Positions 57,765 to 64,000 of a stretch of 64,000 bases of DNA are shown here, piece after piece. A program made the position numbers and the translations under genes. The stretch is from Trametes villosa (Eukaryota > Basidiomycota > Agaricomycetes > Polyporales > Polyporaceae). Position 1 is the first letter of the stretch; each line of letters opens with the position of its first letter. The stretch spans positions 62,001-126,000 of the forward strand of contig PUDQ02000067.1 in the NCBI GenBank assembly GCA_002964805.2, given 5' to 3'. The notes under the pieces were generated by a model. That model saw only the letters and a list, made by a program, of their open reading frames with translations, did no database searches and was not told the origin of the DNA.

Positions 57765-58887
57765 ATGTCTGCCGCTACTACCAGAAAGCGAGCACGCGTG
57801 GGCTCCATCGGCGATACCAAACTCGAGCCTCAGAACACGAGTCCAGGGCTCGAGACCCCTCCACAGTCACGGACGCGAGACGCGGAGTTTTGGTTCGACG
57901 ACGGGAGCGTCATCCTCGTTGCCGGAGATGTGGAGTTCCGCGTATTCAGAAGTCTCCTTGCAGAGAACTCCCCAGTGTTTAGAGACATGTTCTCTCTTCC
58001 ACAACCTCCCATCAGTCCTTCCTCCGATGCGGCCCGCGTCGAAAGCGCTTGTCCGGTTGTGCATCTCTCCGACTCCCCCGAGGACATCAGGCATGTTCTT
58101 CGTGCATATATGCCTCGTGGAAAATCGAGGTACTGCGCAAATCTCCCGCGGCGTCTCGCTTGGCACTCACGAGGACTAACATATCCCTCCGCCCAGCTTG
58201 TTTTTACCAGAACACCCGACATACCACACCATCGCCGCGGCGATCCGGCTCGGGCACAAGTACCAGATGGAGACGCTCTTGCAGCAGGCGATCGAATACT
58301 TGAAGAAGCACTACACCGACGACCACGCATCGTGGGACCTGCACGAAAACTACCACCCCCCTGGCTTCGAAGCCATCCACTCCATCGGCGTAGTCAACCT
58401 TGCGCGCTTGGCGGGCGAGATGAGCATCCTACCCACGGCGTTCATCGCGTGCTGCGCGCTCGAAGAAGGGCTCATTCACGGGTTCGAGCGCGAAGATGGT
58501 AGCCGCGAGCAGCTCACTATGGAGGACATGGGCCTGTGTCTCAACGCGAAGACGCGACTTGCCTACGAGTCGATGCGAGTCATGCTCGCCGCACTGCGGC
58601 CCACGCTGGCGAGCAACTGCAAGCGGCCCGGGGACTGCAGGCGCGGCTTCCCGAAAATAACCCAGCGCGTCGAAGGGGACCTGCACGCGATACTGGGGAA
58701 CGACCCGTTCCAGTTCCGCCTTATCGATCAGTGCTACACGGAAGACGATCTGTGCAAGCACTGCCTGAATCAGGTCCAAGCTCGCCTAGCGTCTGAGCGG
58801 CAAGTGGAATGGGACTCGCTGCCGAAGCTACTGGGCATTGACGGCTTGGAGACATGGGGGAAGAAAACACCGGTTAACCCAAGCTGA
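57765..58887 (+). CDS. BTB/POZ domain protein 8
   Basis: Exons 57765-58129 and 58197-58887 give 351 residues starting MSAATTRKRARVG. The BTB part has [33 protein letters not shown] and VHLSDSPEDIRHVLRAYMP. The second exon begins SLFLPEHPTY, very like protein 4. It has [29 protein letters not shown] and VEWDSLPKLLGID near the end. Confidence 0.88.
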
Positions 58888-59420
58888 AGCTCGAAGCTTT
58901 GGAAGTGGACTACCAAATGTGCGCGAGGTACGCCGTGGTACACGTCAACATGGCAACAGTTGTACCTCATCTATTGAGCCAGGGACGATCGGTGTCATTC
59001 GCAAACTTGGAAAGGTGGGGAGAGGGTAACGCTATTAATGGCTAGACGACGGGTATGGAGTAACCCATTCGAGGTGCTTGAGAGGTATGTCAGAGACGGA
59101 ATCACGGCAGAACCACGACTCATTCCTTGCCCAGGTAATGATGGGTATCTGTATGACTAGTAAGCGCTACTGCAACTGTCGTCGAAGCGAGAATCCCTAC
59201 ACGTACTGGCTGTCCTCCGCTTTCAGAATTGACACCTCCGCGTACGATGCACTGCCAAGCTGCTAGGTACCAATGAGTCGCATACCAGCGAGCAGAAGAC
59301 AGGTGTAGGACAGACCTTTGGCACGTAAAACATGCGCCTCCGTGATGCACATGAGTTCTGCCGATCTGTCGAGGTGACTCCTGTCTCCAGTGGGCGAACG
59401 CGGGCGGTGGAAGACAACGC
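58888..59420. other. convergent spacer between BTB genes 8 and 9
   Basis: About 530 bp of 3' flank; nothing was recognised. Confidence 0.5.
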
Positions 59421-60519
59421 CTAGGGCACCTCCAGACCCCAATTTCCGACCATGACCCCCATGATCGCAGGTAAGTCGTCCCACAACTCCGTCCGTTCGT
59501 CCAGGTCGCGTGTCCGGACCATCTCCTTACAGCGTTCGCAGCATTTCAAGAACTGCGTGTCCTCGTGAGGCTCTATCCACGAGTAGAACAGGCCCGGGCA
59601 GCGCGCGTGGATGTCCGCCTCGTACTGCACGTCCGTGAGCATCCGCAGCAGCGCGTCCTTGCACCGCTGGGGACTCGCACACAGCACCGCGGTAGTCGGG
59701 TCGAAGATGCGCGCGGCGAGGACCAGTGTGCGCTCGCCCAGCTGCGCGTGTCCGCCGAGGCAGCGCCCGATGTCCTCGAGGGAGAGCGATTCGTGCGAGC
59801 CGTCCTCGCGTGTGAGTCCCTGGACGAGCGCGGGGCCGAGCGTGCAGCAGCTAAGGAGCGCCGCGGGGAGCAGCGACGGCTCGTCAACGAGGTGGGCGAG
59901 ATTGACGACGCCGATGACGTGAACGTCCTTGAACGGGTTGCTGCCCTGAAGGCGCGCGGACGAGCCGAACACTCGGGTCCACTGTTCGAAGTTGGCGGGG
60001 TAGTACTGTTTGAGGTACTGTACGGCCTGAGCGACCATGTCGTGGATCTGGTACTTGTGCGCCATGCGGATGACGGCGGAAGTCATGTCGAAGGAGGGTT
60101 TCTGCGTAGAGAACGGTGTGAAACTGCTTGCATGATTAGTGTCGGGCTTTGAATAGCGACAGCAAACGAGGCTTAACGTACCTCAAGCTCGAGTTCGGCA
60201 TACATACCCGGAGAATGTGCCTAATGTCTTCTGGTGAATCGGAGAGGTGAACAACGGGCGTTTCGGCGGCGGCGGCAGCTAGAGCAAGATGTGGCGGAGC
60301 GGCCGGCGCAGGTAGAGAGAACATGTCCCTGAAGACGGGCGAGTGGGTGGCGAGTCTTCCCTTGAAGACGCGAAACTCCACGTCGCGGGAAATGAGCACG
60401 ATGCTCCCGTCCTCGAACCAGAACTCTTCATCGCGCTTTCTTGGTGAGTTCGCGATAGCGCTGGGTCCATCCGGGGAGTCCGTTCGTTGACGCTTATGGC
60501 CGCCGGTGGATTCGGACAT
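59421..60519 (-). CDS. BTB/POZ domain protein 9
   Basis: Exons 60519-60182 and 60126-59421 give 347 residues starting MSESTGGHKRQRTD; an ATG five codons upstream (60534) is also in frame. The BTB part has [32 protein letters not shown] and VHLSDSPEDIRHILRVCMP. The second exon differs most from the others: IRMAHKYQIHDMVAQ, an SSARLQGSN insertion, CASPQRC, CCERC and ELWDDLPAIMGV. It closes the 14-kb cluster. Confidence 0.87.
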
Positions 60520-61821
60520 TGCAAGGTTCAGCACGTACTACCCCAAGGCATAGGGCATTTTCCAGAAGTCTGGAAACTCGTCAATAACAGACCGCGCCGG
60601 CAAGCAAGATAATATACTTACGGGAAAATTGCCAAGTGTACGCCTTTGACGTGCACCTTGAGTGTCTGGACCGCACGAGAGGACCAGCCGGGCCCCAGGC
60701 AATTATCGAGCGAGGGATCGCGCTCGCTTCACTCTAGGATAAGCGTAGCACCTGTGTAGCAGGGCCAGCCGCGATGGTGGTCGCAGTAGGTGAGATGAAG
60801 GATCGGGGATCTCGGGCGCGACATGTTGCCCACGCGAGCTACGTTCCCACGCCACCGTCCTCCCTCTCTGTCTTCAAGCTGCGAACACGGTTCACTCTCA
60901 GCGCCGTCGACATAACGCACATCTCACTCGGCTTCTCACTCTAGGATTGCTGTTGGTCGAACTGCTGCGTTTCTGAGAAGGCTAATGCTGTGTGACATCT
61001 CGGAGAGCTCGAACTAAATCCTCTCGCTTGCTGGGGTCGACTGGCAGTATCCAACGAATGAACGATTCTGGCTCTAGTTTGGCTTGTCGGTCTCATAGCT
61101 GCAGACATTGCTCTCTTGGTGTATAAATCTATAGCTGCGCTTGCTACCTATGTCAATCATCATCTACATCGGCCGCCGTACTTGTACGCTCCCCTTCAAC
61201 GGTCGAAGTGAGATCATAGAGAATGAGTATTCTATAAGGGACTTCGTCTGCATCTGAGCAGCAACGTTCAGAGCTTGGGTAAGGCTGATGAGTATTCGTC
61301 GGAGTAGGAGCGGGTGTCGTGGGCAGTAACCGTAGCAACCACGCAATTCGTCCTCTTGGTGGACAACAAATTCATCCACGCAGCTGCGTGAGTTGAAGGG
61401 TACCGATAGCCTGAGGTACGAGTACAGATATCTCTCCGTCGAGACCGTCGTATTCTGACGCTACGCAGCTTCATTACGCTCCCGTGAGCCTGCAACCATT
61501 TCACGCCTAGGGCGGATCGCGCGCGGCATGTCGTAACACCGCTGTTCCGCGGGACCCGGCAGGGGCCTTCGTCGGCCGGACGCGCATCGCGATACCCCGA
61601 ATTCCACACTCATAAAGCGGTACCGTGTCTTTATCATACGCGTAGACGTTGGCGAGACGCCGCGTTCACCTACGCGTTTCAGCGTATAATATACCGCGTC
61701 GTCACCCCAGTACGCTCTTTCCCCCCTTTCCATCCCTCCTTCCTGCAGTGTTTGCGCTCACGACCTCTGCCTGTCCTTTCTGACCGCTCCGCCCGCCGGA
61801 AGCCTCGTTCTCGACTCCAAA
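60520..61821. other. intergenic between the BTB cluster and 7TM gene F
   Basis: About 1.3 kb. A TATAATATA stretch near 61684 may serve 7TM gene F. No other gene was seen. Confidence 0.45.
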
Positions 61822-63165
61822 ATGGCCGTGGACGATCGGGACAAGGTACGCGCCATCTCGGTTGTTCTCGGGAACCCGCATCGCCCGCTAGCGGACGCCG
61901 TGCCGAGCTCACTCTTCTCTTCGACAGAGCATCCTAACGTCGTATCTCGTGTCCTTCTTCCTGGACTGTCTATTCTACGGAATCTTCTTCGTGACGTACT
62001 CTATCACGATATGGCTCCTGCTCTTCAACAATCGGCGACGGAAGGGACAAAGCAGGAGGCGAGATTTGGCGCAGGCGGGATTGCTCACCGTCATGCTCGG
62101 GTTGGCCTTCATAGTGCGTACACGATGCTACATTCTCCTGCTCGACGTGTCTCATTTGTAAATACCATGGTTTAGTATCTCATATTGGACGTTGTTGTGA
62201 ACGTGCACGCGTTTGCGGATGATGGCGGGGACCTCTCTGCCGCTGAGGCGCTGTTCGTGGTTGATAACCCTCAGTCGCTGTGGGGCCCTAAGCTCGGTGT
62301 ACTCGTGACGCAGACAATCTTGGCAGACGGATATCTGGTACGTATACATGCAGGATACCTGCCCGCAATATTTGTTGATATCTGGATTACAGATATACCG
62401 AGTATACGTGGTCTGGAGCCGGTCCGTAATAGCCATCGTCGCGCCTGCTTTCTTCCTGTTGTGCGATGCTAGTAAGCTCACCGTGCTCACCCCGGGGAAG
62501 TCATAAGTTCTGACAACTCCCGCAGTTTTTGGCTACGCAACGGTGCATTACCAGATCCACCCGACGGACGCCGGGGTCTCGCTCTCCAGCGTCATGACGA
62601 TCCTATTCTTTGCCTCCTCCCTCGTAACGAACATCCTGTCAACGGGTACGTGCCCACTATCCTTGGCTCCGCAGTTTCCGCATATTGACCACGGTGGTTG
62701 CATGACAGGCCTGATTGCCGGGCGTATTATCCGCTCGAACCGCCGCGTCCGCGAGTTCCGCATGTCTGGCGGTGGCAAGTCTGCGAGCCAGGTCTCCGGC
62801 CTGGTCGACATCATCGTGCAGTCCGCGGCCGTGTACTCGCTTGCGCTCGTCGTGCTCTTGATTGCGATGTTCACCGCTGCAGCCCAGCCGCTCGTGGTTC
62901 TGGGTGTGCTTCCCTCCCTGGCGGTGGGTCTCCCTGCTTCTGCGCAATATTATCGGCACTGACGGAATTGGATGCGGTATAGGGTGCGGTGTTCTCGGTC
63001 GTCGTGATCCGCACTCGACTTTCGGACGCAACTGCGCCAGCCGCCCACCAGGTGAACGTCAACCTTCAACCGCCGCCCCGGATGTTGGTGCCTCCCAGGG
63101 CATCCACCGGCCTGACCATCGTAGTCTCGAGGGAAGTCGTATCTGAACACGACGACGTCAAGTAG
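61822..63165 (+). CDS. seven-transmembrane family protein F
   Basis: Exons 61822-61845, 61928-62113, 62176-62337, 62393-62471, 62526-62645, 62709-62923 and 62983-63165 join to 322 residues. It is the most diverged family member: TM1 has FFLDCLFYGIFFVTYS, the TM3 region TQTILADGYLIYR, and TM6 QSAAVYSLALVV. The exon plan, intron phases and the 79-nt exon 4 are nevertheless those of genes A-E. The loop before TM6 carries a Gly/Ser-rich patch (MSGGGKSASQ). The tail is the shortest, about 50 residues. Function unknown. Confidence 0.8.
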
Positions 63166-63686
63166 GTCGCTCCCAAAGCGCTGTTGTCGTACATTCCTCC
63201 TCTCCTTTTACGTTGCGGTGAAAGCACCTGCACGTATTGTAGTTGACTCCATGTAGTACAGATACGTCTAGACATACTACCTAATGTGTTAGGACGACGA
63301 TCCTTGTCGTCGAAGCTTCGTCTTCGAGCAAACTGAGTAGAAAGGTCCAGCCTAGTTTGAGAGAATATTAGCGGGCGGTCCTCGGAAGATCATGAGTCTT
63401 GTTTTTACCTGCATCCCTGAGTCTCTAGCCTTCGCGCCGATATCTCCCTGCATAGAGGACTGCCCCCGGTTGCGATTTGAGAAAGAAATGGAAAGTCGCC
63501 GTCTGGGATTCGAACTGAGATGCACGCCACGTGGGTGTGGCAGGCGGTGCCACCGCGGACGAACGGGCGCCTGTGGCCAAAGCGCGCTTGTCTCCTCCCC
63601 TCATCCAGCGTCAGTTCAGCGTCTCAGCGCCAGCCCGAACAAAACTCTCGTAACCGCGCCCGCCCAAGCCTTTCGTGCTCGCCATC
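63166..63686. other. intergenic before the SNF12-like gene
   Basis: About 520 bp; promoter of the following gene. A sequence resembling a tRNA B box near 63515 does not fold as a tRNA. Confidence 0.45.
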
Positions 63687-63938
63687 ATGGAGGGCCAGAA
63701 GCCTGCTGCTAAGTACGCGCTGTCCTCCTCCTACGCTTCGCACACTCTTAGCCAGGACCCGGACGCCAGGAAGCGCAAGATCACGGACAAGAACCTGCCG
63801 AACGCGCTCCTCCAGTCGCCCGAGTTCGCGGAGGACTCGGCGATGTACCGCGACCTGCTCCAGATGGAGCGCAAGCTCGACTGGACGATGACGCGCAAGC
63901 GCGTCGAGGTGCACGACGCGCTGCAGCGCATCATTCCT
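63687..63938 (+). CDS. SNF12/BAF60 (SMARCD)-type chromatin remodelling subunit, first exon only
   Basis: The first exon codes for 84 residues starting MEGQKPAAKYALSSS and ends before a GTGAGT donor at 63939. The rest lies beyond the window. The pattern KRKITDKNLPNALLQSPEF, then YRDLLQMERKLDWTMTRKRVEVHDAL, matches the conserved N-terminal region of SNF12/RSC6/SMARCD proteins. These are subunits of SWI/SNF or RSC nucleosome remodelling complexes, with a SWIB domain further downstream. The SWIB domain cannot be checked here. Confidence 0.75.
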
Positions 63939-64000
63939 GTGAGTCGCGCGTGTTGCTGCGCGGTTGATTCGCAGGGAATGAACTGTGGGGCAGGCTACGC

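Noticed and set aside
63490..63570. Possible tRNA with a GTTCGAATCC B box (minus strand)
   Set aside because: The T stem has mismatches and no matching 5' acceptor half is present.

Overview
This window looks like nuclear DNA of a filamentous basidiomycete, most likely a wood-decaying agaricomycete and possibly a member of the Polyporales. The order-level guess is inference. The evidence is GC-rich genes broken by many 50-70 bp introns with GTRNGT donors and CTRAY-like branch points, secreted GH3 beta-glucosidases with Ser/Ala-rich N-termini, an expanded BTB/POZ family, clustered multi-pass membrane proteins and a many-exon P450. There are no bacterial-type operons. Most genes were assembled by hand from exons that keep the reading frame across every junction.

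Layout. 1-5.8 kb: GC-rich DNA with no confident gene, only two intron-like signals near 3.7 and 4.1 kb. 5.8-19.8 kb: three GH3 beta-glucosidase copies. One is an inverted 5' fragment (exons 1-2 only) and two are complete, head-to-tail, eight-exon genes. A 449-bp inverted-repeat element lies just upstream of the first complete copy. 20.2-22 kb: a small GPI-anchor-like secreted protein and an unrecognised gene of very short exons, both on the minus strand. 23.4-29.8 kb: three tandem seven-transmembrane (7TM) genes. 30.4 kb: an intron-containing tRNA-Gly. 30.9-33.1 kb: a complete 13-exon P450. 35.1-37.4 kb: a membrane-anchored beta-lactamase-like serine hydrolase. 37.8-38.5 kb: a small single-pass membrane protein with a PPxY motif. 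41.0-45.9 kb: two more 7TM genes. 46.5-60.5 kb: eight intact BTB/POZ genes on both strands, one BTB relic and a 3' fragment of an SH3-domain gene. 61.8-63.2 kb: a sixth 7TM gene. 63.7-64.0 kb: the first exon of an SNF12/BAF60-type chromatin-remodelling subunit.

How the genes relate. The GH3 enzymes would release glucose from cello-oligosaccharides outside the cell. The P450 and the serine hydrolase are generic secondary or xenobiotic metabolism types and show no clear pathway link. The main theme is local expansion of lineage-specific families. The 7TM paralogs share a seven-exon plan with an invariant 79-nt fourth exon. The BTB paralogs share one phase-2 intron at the same codon and a previously unremarked (to my knowledge) set of conserved cysteines at the C-terminus that could bind metal. 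These two families are the best candidates for undescribed biology here.
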